Part shown: positions 10,595 through 18,559 of the stretch, in pieces
Position numbering within the stretch: position 1 is the stretch's first letter
Layout of the letters: each line of letters opens with the position of its first letter
NCBI GenBank assembly: GCA_002471195.1
Contig: DKPN01000047.1
Span: 1-64,000, forward strand
Length of the DNA: 64,000 bases
Direction: 5' to 3'
DNA from: Bacteroides sp. UBA7333
Lineage (GTDB): Bacteria > Bacteroidota > Bacteroidia > Bacteroidales > Bacteroidaceae
Notes under the pieces: model-generated
The model's database searches: none
Seen by the model: only the letters and a program-made list of their open reading frames with translations
Told to the model about the DNA's origin: nothing
Translations under genes and position numbers: made by a program

Positions 10595-11114
10595 AAAACA
10601 GTTGCGTGCGTTTATTTCTCAAGAGAAAAAAACACAAAAAAAATCGGATCTGAAACAGTGGTCCGAAACCATTTTTTTGTCGATAGAACAGCTTGAACTA
10701 TTTCAACAGGCACAAATTGTATTGCTCTACCACTCGCTTTGTGATGAGGTTGACACCCATATGTTTATTAACAAATGGTATCAACAAAAAACGATTGTAC
10801 TCCCTGTAGTGGTGAATGATATTCTTGAACTAAGACATTACAATGGTCCACACGAATTAAAGAAAGGTGCATACGGTATTGAAGAACCTACCGGTGCACT
10901 TTTTACTGAATTTAATAAAATAAATTTAGCCATCATTCCCGGAGTTGCCTTCGACAAAGAAGGAAATAGACTTGGCAGAGGAAAAGGATATTACGATCGG
11001 CTTCTTCGACTCATCAAAGCACCCAAAATTGGTGTTTGCTTTCCTTTTCAATTCATATCACAAATTCCACACGAGCCATTCGATATCCCAATGGACAGAG
11101 TGGTATATCAATAA
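10581..11114 (+). CDS. 5-formyltetrahydrofolate cyclo-ligase
   Basis: The enzyme (methenyl-THF synthetase) uses ATP to convert 5-formyl-THF to 5,10-methenyl-THF, returning a storage folate to one-carbon metabolism. The 177-residue length suits the family. The C-terminal motif GRGKGYYDRLL is the ATP/folate-binding signature, and the preceding LAIIPGVAFDKEGNRLG is also typical. The start overlaps the 3' end of the S41 protease gene by 14 nt in another frame. It is the last gene of the operon that begins at 5806; no strong terminator was seen in the 150 nt after it. Confidence 0.93.
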   Translation: MVNSKKQLRAFISQEKKTQKKSDLKQWSETIFLSIEQLELFQQAQIVLLYHSLCDEVDTHMFINKWYQQKTIVLPVVVNDILELRHYNGPHELKKGAYGIEEPTGALFTEFNKINLAIIPGVAFDKEGNRLGRGKGYYDRLLRLIKAPKIGVCFPFQFISQIPHEPFDIPMDRVVYQ

Positions 11115-11263
11115 TACCATTTTGCTGACTCCCCTTTGTCACGAGCATGAAAAGGCTGTGTCAAAAGCTTGACTCTCCTAAGACAGGAAAACATGAAGAT
11201 CGTAACGGCCATTTATTGACACCGTTTATTCTAAAAATGGCAAAGAAGAAAGCCGATACAAAA

Positions 11264-11554
11264 TCAGCGAAATACAATATTGGTTATCACTGTAGCCCCT
11301 ACTCGCTGATTAAGTGAGCGCACCAATAGTTCGCGAGCCATCATTAACTCTTGCCGCAAAGCAGCCGAAGTGAGATGTACATACAAGGTTTGATTTTTAA
11401 TATAAAGTTCGCCTGTATAAGCTGCCATGCCCTGACCAATGACTTCGGGCCATGCACTAAGCAATCGCTGTTCATTGAGAGGCGATTCTAATGATTCTTG
11501 ACGTAAAAATCGTCTTAAAACAGTACCTATTTGTTCGGCATCACGCTTTTTCAT
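11264..11554 (-). CDS. DUF721 / DciA-like protein
   Basis: This small basic protein of 96 residues contains the DUF721 core (LNEQRLLSAWPEVIGQGMAAYT, then a beta strand pair ending in LYVHLTSAALRQELM). DUF721 proteins include DciA, which helps load the replicative helicase DnaB in bacteria lacking DnaC. The ATG overlaps the recF stop by 4 nt (ATGA), so the two are translationally coupled and share the promoter at 12688. The pairing with RecF supports a replication or replication-restart role. DciA activity is a family-level inference. Confidence 0.85.
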   Translation of the reverse strand: MKKRDAEQIGTVLRRFLRQESLESPLNEQRLLSAWPEVIGQGMAAYTGELYIKNQTLYVHLTSAALRQELMMARELLVRSLNQRVGATVITNIVFR

Positions 11555-12666
11555 ATACTTTCTCCCCTATTCATTTCTGATATATAACCATCGATTACTT
11601 CGAACATTTTATGATCGCTTCCTACTTTTAATAATATTTGGTCAAGATGTTCACGATTGGTATCGGTTATAAATATTTGTCCAAAACTATCGCCGGCCAC
11701 CAGTTTAACTAACTGTTCAACACGAGTTGCATCCAGTTTATCAAATATATCATCAAGAAGCAGCAAAGGCAACGAGTTGCGCGTACGTTTCAAAAATTCG
11801 AATTGTGCCAATTTCAATGCCACCAAAAATGTTTTATTCTGTCCTTGCGAGCCCTCCTTTTTAATTGGAAAATCGCCTAGAAGCATCTCCAAATCATCTT
11901 TATGAATTCCCTTAAGTGAGTAACCCATAATTTTATCTTTAGGACGATTATTTTTTATCACCTCGAGCAAACTAGCATCATCAGCATGCGAATTGTATCG
12001 CAACTCTATTTTTTCTTGATCGGAACTTATATACGAATAATACGACTGAAAAATAGGAATAAACTCATGGATAAATTCAGCACGCTTTTTGTAAATAATT
12101 TCACCCGTTTGTGCCATCATCTCTTCCCAAATCAAATAAAATTCATCATCGATAGGCGATTCACTTTTAAGCAATGTATTCCGATGGGCCAATGCTTTAT
12201 TATAACGAATTAAAGCATCAAGATACTCTTTGTCGAGTTGCGAAATGACAACATCCATAAATTTGCGACGCTCTTCACTCCCTCCCGCTATTAAATCGGC
12301 ATCGGCAGGCGAAACCATGACCAAAGGAATAAAACCTATATGATCGGAAAGCCTTTGATACTCCTTCTTATTACGCTTGAATTGTTTCTTGCTACGACGC
12401 TTTAAACCACAATATATTTCATCTTGCGTACCATCGGCTGCCTCGTAAAATCCTTGAATCATAAAGAAATCTTGATTGTGCATTATATTCTGTGAATCAA
12501 TAGGATTGATTGAACTTTTGCAGAAGGAAAGAAAATAGATGGCATCTAATAGATTCGTTTTTCCCATCCCGTTTTTGCCGAAAAAACAGTTTAGTTTCGA
12601 TGAGAAATACAAATCGGCTTGCGCTATGTTCTTATAATTCAATACAGATATATGCTTTAATTTCAT
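11551..12666 (-). CDS. recF: DNA replication and repair protein RecF
   Basis: RecF is an SMC-like ATPase that, with RecO and RecR, directs RecA loading at single-strand gaps. The 371-residue protein opens MKLKHISVLNYKNI and has Walker A FGKNGMGKTNLLDAIYFL at about 30-45. The family block GGSEERRKFMDVVISQ follows, then a signature region SQGQNKTFLVALKLAQ and Walker B LPLLLLDDIFDKLD. An upstream in-frame ATG at 12690 is rejected because it falls inside the TAATTTTG promoter element (12688-12695). It overlaps dciA by 4 nt. It faces away from the TPR gene at 12827. Confidence 0.96.
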   Translation of the reverse strand: MKLKHISVLNYKNIAQADLYFSSKLNCFFGKNGMGKTNLLDAIYFLSFCKSSINPIDSQNIMHNQDFFMIQGFYEAADGTQDEIYCGLKRRSKKQFKRNKKEYQRLSDHIGFIPLVMVSPADADLIAGGSEERRKFMDVVISQLDKEYLDALIRYNKALAHRNTLLKSESPIDDEFYLIWEEMMAQTGEIIYKKRAEFIHEFIPIFQSYYSYISSDQEKIELRYNSHADDASLLEVIKNNRPKDKIMGYSLKGIHKDDLEMLLGDFPIKKEGSQGQNKTFLVALKLAQFEFLKRTRNSLPLLLLDDIFDKLDATRVEQLVKLVAGDSFGQIFITDTNREHLDQILLKVGSDHKMFEVIDGYISEMNRGESI

Positions 12667-12687
12667 ATGGCAAATGGAGTTTAGGTA

Positions 12688-12695
12688 CAAAATTA
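12688..12695 (-). promoter_or_regulatory. Promoter -7 element for recF-dciA
   Basis: The minus strand reads TAATTTTG, matching TAnnTTTG, about 20 nt before the chosen recF start. Confidence 0.55.
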
Positions 12696-12771
12696 CTAAG
12701 AATTCACTGTTTAACGATTAGAAAACAGAAAAAAAGATAGTTTGAAATTTCTTGAATCATCATAAAAGAAT

Positions 12772-12779
12772 TATTTTTG
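12772..12779 (+). promoter_or_regulatory. Promoter -7 element for the TPR gene
   Basis: TATTTTTG, with a TTG at 12752-12754 (17-nt spacer), lies 47 nt before the ATG at 12827. Confidence 0.5.
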
Positions 12780-12826
12780 CCAATCGAAATATCTAATTAT
12801 GAATAATAACAAAAAAATAATATAAA

Positions 12827-13504
12827 ATGGCGGAACAAAAACACAACAACGTGCACGTTGAAGATGCAGTAAGCAAATCGGAAGCATTTTTCATTAAAAA
12901 CAAAAAACAATTAATCATCGCACTCATCGCAATTTTAGTAATTGTTGGTGCTATCATTGCTCACAAACATCTTTATGCTGATCCACGCGAAGCAAATGCA
13001 CAAAAAGCGCTTTTCAGAGGTCAAGATCTATTTGCACAAGATGCCTATGTACAAGCAATCAACGGCGATAGCGTAGGTTATATCGGTTTTATTGAAATTG
13101 CAGATCAATATAGTGGAACCAAAGCTGCTAATTTAGCAAAAGCATATACAGGGCTTTCTTATGCAAAACTTGGAGAATTCGAAAAAGCTCTTACCTATCT
13201 AAACGATTTCAAAGGTAACGATCAAATGATATCGGCTTCGGTTATGGGAGCAGCAGGAAACTGTTACGCTGAATTGGGCCAATTAGATAAAGCAACCGAT
13301 AAATTAATGAATGCTGCCGATAAAGCAAACAGCAACGCCATTAGCCCAATATTTTTGCAACAAGCCGGCGAGATATTTGTTAAACAAGGAAAATATGCAG
13401 ATGCTATCAAAGCATTTACTCAAATTAAAAACAAATATTTCCAATCTTATCAAGCAATGAATATTGATAAGTATATCGAACAAGCTGAACTATTGAAGAA
13501 ATAA
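12827..13504 (+). CDS. Membrane-anchored tetratricopeptide repeat protein
   Basis: The 225-residue protein has one transmembrane helix (about residues 29-47, LIIALIAILVIVGAIIAH) after a polar N-terminus. A periplasmic domain of three or four TPR-like helical pairs follows, with GLSYAKLGEFEKALTYL, NCYAELGQLDKATDKLM and EIFVKQGKYADAIKAFT. The layout resembles YfgM/YtpP-type proteins that help outer-envelope protein folding, but a specific role cannot be read. The gene stands alone between its own promoter and a strong terminator and diverges from recF. Confidence 0.8.
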   Translation: MAEQKHNNVHVEDAVSKSEAFFIKNKKQLIIALIAILVIVGAIIAHKHLYADPREANAQKALFRGQDLFAQDAYVQAINGDSVGYIGFIEIADQYSGTKAANLAKAYTGLSYAKLGEFEKALTYLNDFKGNDQMISASVMGAAGNCYAELGQLDKATDKLMNAADKANSNAISPIFLQQAGEIFVKQGKYADAIKAFTQIKNKYFQSYQAMNIDKYIEQAELLKK

Positions 13505-13528
13505 TAGCTAAAGTGAAAGATTTAAGAG

Positions 13529-13579
13529 AGAGTGAATCGCTCTGTTCCTTCTTGAACAGCGGCTTTTCACTCTTTTTTT
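13529..13579 (+). terminator. Intrinsic terminator after the TPR gene
   Basis: An outer stem AGAGTGAA/TTCACTCT and an inner stem CTGTTC/GAACAG form one long hairpin, followed by a seven-base T run. Confidence 0.8.
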
Positions 13580-13749
13580 ATGAACTTTAATAACTGTTGA
13601 TAATCGTCGCATAAACTCTTACATTTTATTCGATAAACATCAACAAACTACCCATTGAATATAAACAACTATCAACTCCATAATTTATAGAGCTGATATA
13701 TTATAATAATGTAAACCCCAATTTAAAGTTGGAATAAATATAAAAAATT

Positions 13750-14244
13750 ATGGCAACAGCATTTCACAACTTATCAGATTATGATTTCAACTCTGTGCCA
13801 AGTGCAGAAGGTATGCATTTTGGAATCGTAGTATCCGAATGGAATAGCAATATTACCGGCCCACTATTAGATGGTGCAGTAAATACACTAAAAAAACATG
13901 GTGCAAAAACCGAAAACATCATTGTAAAAACTGTTCCCGGAAGTTTTGAATTAATTTTTGGAGCCAATCAAATGATAGAAAATTGCGATGTGGATGCAAT
14001 TATTATTATTGGTTGTGTAGTAAAAGGTGATACCCCACATTTTGATTATGTTTGCGCCGGAACCACTCAAGGCATTGCACATTTAAACGCAATTGGCGAT
14101 GTACCAGTAGTTTACGGACTAATTACCACCAACACCATGCAACAAGCAGAAGACAGAGCAGGTGGCTGTTTAGGTAATAAAGGTGACGAAAGTGCAATTA
14201 CTGCAATAAAAATGATCGATTTTATTTGGAGTTTAAATAAATAG
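13750..14244 (+). CDS. ribH: 6,7-dimethyl-8-ribityllumazine synthase
   Basis: RibH condenses 5-amino-6-ribitylamino-uracil with 3,4-dihydroxy-2-butanone 4-phosphate in the penultimate riboflavin step and forms icosahedral or pentameric shells. The 164-residue protein has the substrate-binding blocks [16 protein letters not shown] and [14 protein letters not shown] (the histidine in the last is catalytic), and [16 protein letters not shown] near the C-terminus. About 245 nt separate it from the TPR gene, with no recognisable FMN riboswitch and no clear TAnnTTTG. The promoter of tRNA-Tyr straddles its 3' end. Confidence 0.96.
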   Translation: MATAFHNLSDYDFNSVPSAEGMHFGIVVSEWNSNITGPLLDGAVNTLKKHGAKTENIIVKTVPGSFELIFGANQMIENCDVDAIIIIGCVVKGDTPHFDYVCAGTTQGIAHLNAIGDVPVVYGLITTNTMQQAEDRAGGCLGNKGDESAITAIKMIDFIWSLNK

Positions 14245-14255
14245 TTGTATCTTTG
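14225..14255 (+). promoter_or_regulatory. Promoter of the tRNA-Tyr/tRNA-Gly unit
   Basis: TTTG at 14225-14228, a 19-nt spacer and TATCTTTG at 14248-14255 give a full match to the Bacteroidales -33/-7 consensus. The -33 box lies within the last ribH codons and the -7 element directly after its stop. Confidence 0.75.
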
Positions 14256-14292
14256 CATCGCAATTGAGAAACAAAGTATCTCAAAAGCAAAA

Positions 14293-14375
14293 GGGCAAAT
14301 ACCAGAGTGGCCAAATGGGACTGACTGTAACTCAGTTGTCTTTCGACTTCGGTGGTTCGAATCCATCTTTGCCCA
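14293..14375 (+). tRNA. tRNA-Tyr (GTA)
   Basis: The acceptor arm GGGCAAA pairs with TTTGCCC. The anticodon stem carries CTGTAAC with anticodon GTA, the variable arm is long as in class II tRNAs, and the T arm contains GGTTCGAATCC. No CCA is encoded. It is followed 8 nt later by tRNA-Gly. Confidence 0.95.
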
Positions 14376-14383
14376 CAAAATTT

Positions 14384-14456
14384 GCGGAAGTAGCTCAGTT
14401 GATAGAGCATTAGCCTTCCAAGCTGAGGGTCGCGGGTTTGAGCCCCGTCTTCCGCT
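14384..14456 (+). tRNA. tRNA-Gly (TCC)
   Basis: The acceptor GCGGAAG pairs with CTTCCGC. The D arm is AGCTCAGTTGATAGAGC and the anticodon loop CTTCCAA has anticodon TCC. The T arm is GCGGGTTTGAGCCCCGT. No CCA is encoded. It is co-transcribed with tRNA-Tyr and ends at the palindromic terminator 14461-14496. Confidence 0.95.
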
Positions 14457-14460
14457 CTCA

Positions 14461-14500
14461 AGAAAAGAGAATCTGAATATTCAGATTCTCTTTTCTTTTA
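14461..14500. terminator. Palindromic terminator after tRNA-Gly
   Basis: Positions 14461-14496 are a perfect 36-nt palindrome (18-bp half-sites, no loop bases), followed by TTTTA. It can end the tRNA transcript on the plus strand. Confidence 0.75.
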
Positions 14501-14523
14501 TGTGCGTATATGTATTATTTTTC

Positions 14524-14531
14524 TATTTTTG
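14524..14531 (+). promoter_or_regulatory. Promoter -7 element for the NahK-like gene
   Basis: TATTTTTG followed by CATA lies 38 nt before the ATG at 14569. It argues against translation starting further upstream through the tRNA genes. Confidence 0.5.
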
Positions 14532-14568
14532 CATATTTAAAACAAGATTCAATTTTAATACAAAGAGC

Positions 14569-15654
14569 ATGGAAAACCTAATAAACATTGTATCGCATTT
14601 CAAAACACAAGGTACAATAGAAGAAATTAAACCACTAGGTGCCGGTTTAATAAATGACACTTACAAGATAACAACACAAAACAACGATACCCCCGACTAC
14701 GTATTGCAAAAAATCAATCATGCCATTTTTCAAGATGTTGATATGCTTCAACACAATATCGAAGCCGTTACAGCACATATTCGCAAAAAGCTAGAAGAAA
14801 AAGGAGAAGAAGACATCGAACGAAAAGTTTTACACTTTATCGAATCGGAAGATGGAAAAACCTATTGGTTTGATGGATCCAATTATTGGCGAATGATGAC
14901 ATTCATTCCGAATGCACAAACACACGAAACCGTCAATCCGGAGTACTCATATTACGCAGGCAAGGCATTTGGTGATTTTCAAGCTAAATTAGCCGATATC
15001 CCAGTCGAACTAGGAGAAACTATACCCAACTTTCATAACATGGAATTTAGGCTTAAACAACTACGCGAAGCTGTGGCTGAAAACAAAGCTGGACGCCTAA
15101 ACGAAGTGAAGTATTATATTGACGAAATAGAAAAACGTGCCGATGAGATGTGCAAAGCCGAACAACTTCATCGTGAAGGAAAGCTTCCTAAACGCATTTG
15201 CCATTGTGATACAAAAGTAAACAATATGATGTTCGATCAAGAAGGAAAGGTACTATGTGTAATCGATCTTGACACGGTAATGCCTAGCTATATTTTCTCT
15301 GATTATGGCGACTTCCTTAGAACAGGAGCCAACACGGGTGCCGAAGATGATGAGAATTTAGACAATGTAAATCTGAATATGGAAATATTCAAAGCATTTA
15401 CAAAAGGATATCTCGAAGGTGCTACCTTTCTAACTCCAATCGAAATTGAGAATTTACCGTATGCAGCGGCATTATTCCCATATATGCAATGTGTAAGATT
15501 TTTGGCCGACTATATCAACGGAGATACTTATTACAAAATTAAGTACCCCGAACATAACCTAGTGCGCACAAAAGCGCAATTTAAGTTATTACAAAGTGTA
15601 GAAAACCATCAGGCAGAGATGAAATCATTTATCGAATCCAACTTGACTAAGTAA
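14569..15654 (+). CDS. NahK-like N-acetylhexosamine kinase (APH-fold phosphotransferase)
   Basis: The 361-residue protein has the aminoglycoside-phosphotransferase fold. The catalytic Brenner motif is HCDTKVNNMMFD (D214), and the metal-binding motif is VIDLDTVMP (D233, D235). The family-typical SDYGDFLRTGANTGAEDD follows. This layout and length match NahK of bifidobacteria, which phosphorylates GlcNAc/GalNAc at C1 for use of mucin and milk sugars. The open frame extends upstream through both tRNAs; I place the start at MENLINIV, after the promoter. GH20 and GH89 enzymes elsewhere in the window would release its likely substrates. Its 3' end overlaps the convergent DUF3256 gene by 30 nt. Exact sugar specificity is inferred. 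Confidence 0.82.
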   Translation: MENLINIVSHFKTQGTIEEIKPLGAGLINDTYKITTQNNDTPDYVLQKINHAIFQDVDMLQHNIEAVTAHIRKKLEEKGEEDIERKVLHFIESEDGKTYWFDGSNYWRMMTFIPNAQTHETVNPEYSYYAGKAFGDFQAKLADIPVELGETIPNFHNMEFRLKQLREAVAENKAGRLNEVKYYIDEIEKRADEMCKAEQLHREGKLPKRICHCDTKVNNMMFDQEGKVLCVIDLDTVMPSYIFSDYGDFLRTGANTGAEDDENLDNVNLNMEIFKAFTKGYLEGATFLTPIEIENLPYAAALFPYMQCVRFLADYINGDTYYKIKYPEHNLVRTKAQFKLLQSVENHQAEMKSFIESNLTK

Positions 15655-16296
15655 GAACCGACCATCGGTCCAAACATATTTTAATTGACGGCGGAGATAC
15701 GGAGCAAGTTTCTCTGCCGTCTCTTTTTCTATATAATCGGGAGTATTAAATGAGTAAATCAATGCATTAGTGTCGGGTGCAAAAGAAGCGCTTACAAATA
15801 GTGCATCCAAAGCCAATAAACGATTTTTAATATCAACTACCGACAATGTATCAGTATCCTGAAGAAAGTTGCTCAACAAAGGTTTTTGAGGTATTATCGA
15901 ATCGACAATCAATGGTTCCCAATTGGTATTATAAAACTTGACATCGCTATCACAAACCGGCGCACATACAGTCGAAACAGTAGCAATTATCATAGTAGAG
16001 TCATTCACCGGGAGCAGTTTCATTTGCCATGAGCTTTGCGATGACATCTCTACTTCAATATAATCTTTAGCAAGCACCTTCATTTCAGATGATTTACCGA
16101 AACGATTATCAACACGAGCACGCATATTACTTTCTAAAAAATCAATACAATCGGCACGATTTACCGCAGTAAGCAAAGGCAAAACCGAATCGGGCATATT
16201 TACAAAATAATACTTAGCGTAGGGTTGTGAAAACAATTGGAAGTTTAAACAAAAGCTGAAAATAGCAAATAGTATAATCGTTGAAAAGTATTTCAT
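15625..16296 (-). CDS. DUF3256 family protein, exported
   Basis: The 223-residue protein has a signal peptide (about residues 1-23, ending QLFSQ) and the features of DUF3256, a Bacteroidales-restricted family of unknown function (opening YFVNMPDSVLPLLTAVNRADCIDFLES). The middle is beta-rich, with a paired-cysteine region TVCAPVCDS near 110. The last 30 nt overlap the end of the NahK-like gene on the opposite strand. No exact promoter element was seen just upstream. Function unknown. Confidence 0.8.
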   Translation of the reverse strand: MKYFSTIILFAIFSFCLNFQLFSQPYAKYYFVNMPDSVLPLLTAVNRADCIDFLESNMRARVDNRFGKSSEMKVLAKDYIEVEMSSQSSWQMKLLPVNDSTMIIATVSTVCAPVCDSDVKFYNTNWEPLIVDSIIPQKPLLSNFLQDTDTLSVVDIKNRLLALDALFVSASFAPDTNALIYSFNTPDYIEKETAEKLAPYLRRQLKYVWTDGRFLLSQVGFDK

Positions 16297-16428
16297 ATCT
16301 TAGTCTCTATAATATCATTAAAAACAATACTAGCAAATATGGCATATTAGATTGATACTACAAAACTTTTTCTAAACTATAACGAGTATACAAAGACAAG
16401 TTTTAAAAATTAAGGCTATAGAGAAAAA

Positions 16429-16821
16429 CTATCTATATTGAATTTTAGAGAAATGCCACTTGCCGTTTTGATCGACCAAAGTAATTGAGATCTTACAAGA
16501 AGAGTTAACGTTGCTCATCTTAATATTCACATTTTTTACTGTACCATCATATGACTGATCAGTGACATATAAATATTCTATAATCATATTTTCAAATTCT
16601 TTGGCCTGCCTAAAAATAGAATTGAACGTATTAGTGTCTACCACACGTAAAACCTCATTTGTAGCATATTTCTTTAATAATTCACGGTTTTCACTAGCCA
16701 AAGACTCAACAATAGCCGAAGCTACACCTTCTGGAGTATTAGGAACAGACTGCTTACATCCTAGCAAAATAATGTTAATTAAAAACATTCCAACAAAGAG
16801 TATTATCGTCTTTACTTTCAT
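16429..16821 (-). CDS. DUF4878 domain lipoprotein
   Basis: This small lipoprotein of 130 residues has a signal peptide ending IILLGC, with the lipid cysteine at residue 22. The body fits DUF4878, a cystatin/NTF2-like fold seen in many Bacteroidales lipoproteins: TPEGVASAIVESLASENRELLKKYA forms the opening helices, and ending strands include GKWHFSKI. No catalytic residues are evident. It has its own promoter element at 16845-16852. Function unknown. Confidence 0.75.
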   Translation of the reverse strand: MKVKTIILFVGMFLINIILLGCKQSVPNTPEGVASAIVESLASENRELLKKYATNEVLRVVDTNTFNSIFRQAKEFENMIIEYLYVTDQSYDGTVKNVNIKMSNVNSSCKISITLVDQNGKWHFSKIQYR

Positions 16822-16844
16822 AATAAATATAAAATATTAGGTCC

Positions 16845-16852
16845 CAAAAATA
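16845..16852 (-). promoter_or_regulatory. Promoter -7 element for the DUF4878 lipoprotein
   Basis: The minus strand reads TATTTTTG, matching TAnnTTTG, 24 nt before the ATG. Confidence 0.5.
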
Positions 16853-17107
16853 TTTCAAAAAACTACTAATTATCAAAAAGTTAACAACAGGAAAAGCCAA
16901 TTAAAATTTGGGTATAATTATAGCATCTATATCATTTAAATGTAATTATTTGTACAATATATAGATTATCAACTCTCACAAAAATAATAAATATTCAATG
17001 AGATAATAACTTTTTTGCATATATTATACATAGATTAACATTTACACAATCTAGTACAATAATATTTACATAAATAGTTGTATATTTTATTCAGCAATAA
17101 AAAGTTT

Positions 17108-18559
17108 TTAATTTTTCCGCCAAAAGTCGGGAATAAACAGTAGTATGATTGTAAAGATTTCTAAACGTCCTAGCAACATTAAAAACGCTGTCAACCACTT
17201 CGACACTTCGGGTATTGCATTCCATGAACTAGAAGGACCAAATGTACCTAGTCCCGGTCCCATATTACCCAAACTGGATATTGCACAACCCAAGGCTTCT
17301 ACCATCCCCATATTCATACCCATCATAATGAGCGTACTTACAATGATAATTAAAGCATAAAGAAAAGTGAAAGCTAATATTGTAGAACGCAATGACGGTG
17401 AAATAACTTGGCGATTTACACGTACGGGCAAAACTGCGTTGGGATGTGTAATATGGGTAAATTCATTGCGCGATATTTTAGACAAAATAAGTAATCGGAT
17501 ACATTTAATACCTCCGGTAGTACTACCAGCACACGCCCCCATCAACATAACAACAGCCAATATGCCCCACAATATAGGTCGCCAAGTCATATAATCGGCA
17601 GTAGCAAAACCGGTTGAGGTATGTAAAGAAGTAACCTGAAACAATGATTTACGGAAAGACTCTTCGACATCCATTGAAGTCGTAAAATAAAGTCCGGCAG
17701 CAATTGATAATGTTATCAAGACAATCGAAACAATGTACCACTTCAGTTCGGCATTGCCAAAGAACTTTTTAAAACGACCGGTAGCCAAGAAAAGAAGTAT
17801 CGTAAAGTTAGTACCTGACAAGAACATAAAAATAGTAATAACATATTCGATATACGGCGAATTATAATAAGCAATACTATCCTGCTTGGTTGAAAATCCG
17901 CCGGTACTTGTTGTGGTAAAAGCATGACAAATGCTATCAAAAACGTCCATACCTCCCAAAGTTAACAGAACGACTAAAATACCTGTCATACCTGCATAAA
18001 TAGACCAAATCCACTTGGCAGTAATACCAATACGAGGATGAACTTTATCGTGAGCCATACCACTAGCTTCGGCTGCAAATACCTGAATACCACCTACACC
18101 AAATATTGGCAATACGGCAATCGTAAAAAAGACAATACCTAAACCACCAATCCACTGAGTCATGCTACGCCAAAACAACAAACCATGAGGCAATCGTTCA
18201 ATATCATCTAAGATAGAAGCCCCAGTCGTTGTAAAACCGGACATCGTTTCAAAAAAAGCATTGGTTACGGTAGGTATATATCCGCTGATATAAAAGGGAA
18301 GCATTCCGAATAGAGAGAAAGCCAACCATGAAGTTGTTACAATAATATATCCATCACGACGCCCAAGATATCTTTCAGCATTGCGACCAATCATTAATAA
18401 AATAAAACCCACTATTATACACAATCCCGATGAATAAAGAAAACTCAATAAATCATCTCCGCCATAAAACAGTGATACTCCCGAACAACAAAGCAACATT
18501 GCAGATTCTATTAATAACAAGAAGCCAATGATGCGATATATCATTTTTGAATTAATCAT
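17108..18559 (-). CDS. trkH: TrkH family potassium uptake protein
   Basis: The 483-residue membrane channel subunit of the Trk K+ uptake system has four MPM repeats. Selectivity-filter-like glycine segments are visible in TMSGFTTTGAS, TTTSTGGFSTK, SLHTSTGFATADY and SSLGNMGPGLG. TrkH conducts K+ and is gated by cytoplasmic TrkA rings. The ATG overlaps the trkA stop by one base (TGATG), so translation is coupled. It is the last gene of dxs-trkA-trkH; the 286 nt downstream before the DUF4878 gene hold no clear terminator. Confidence 0.94.
   Translation of the reverse strand: MINSKMIYRIIGFLLLIESAMLLCCSGVSLFYGGDDLLSFLYSSGLCIIVGFILLMIGRNAERYLGRRDGYIIVTTSWLAFSLFGMLPFYISGYIPTVTNAFFETMSGFTTTGASILDDIERLPHGLLFWRSMTQWIGGLGIVFFTIAVLPIFGVGGIQVFAAEASGMAHDKVHPRIGITAKWIWSIYAGMTGILVVLLTLGGMDVFDSICHAFTTTSTGGFSTKQDSIAYYNSPYIEYVITIFMFLSGTNFTILLFLATGRFKKFFGNAELKWYIVSIVLITLSIAAGLYFTTSMDVEESFRKSLFQVTSLHTSTGFATADYMTWRPILWGILAVVMLMGACAGSTTGGIKCIRLLILSKISRNEFTHITHPNAVLPVRVNRQVISPSLRSTILAFTFLYALIIIVSTLIMMGMNMGMVEALGCAISSLGNMGPGLGTFGPSSSWNAIPEVSKWLTAFLMLLGRLEIFTIILLFIPDFWRKN

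Noticed and set aside
11145..11200. Half of a possible inverted repeat (GGCTGTGTCAAAAGCTTGAC) after the folate gene
   Set aside because: No matching second half or T tract nearby; only a 5-bp stem forms, so neither terminator nor element end is supported.
11237..11317. Short plus-strand frame beginning ATGGCAAAGAAGAAAGCC
   Set aside because: Only 26 codons, no ribosome site, and it runs into dciA on the opposite strand; it looks like chance.
13580..13749. FMN riboswitch upstream of ribH
   Set aside because: None of the conserved RFN element sequence blocks could be recognised in the 170 nt.
14245..14568. N-terminal extension of the NahK-like frame through both tRNA genes
   Set aside because: It crosses two complete tRNAs, a terminator and a promoter; the start at 14569 fits the family length.
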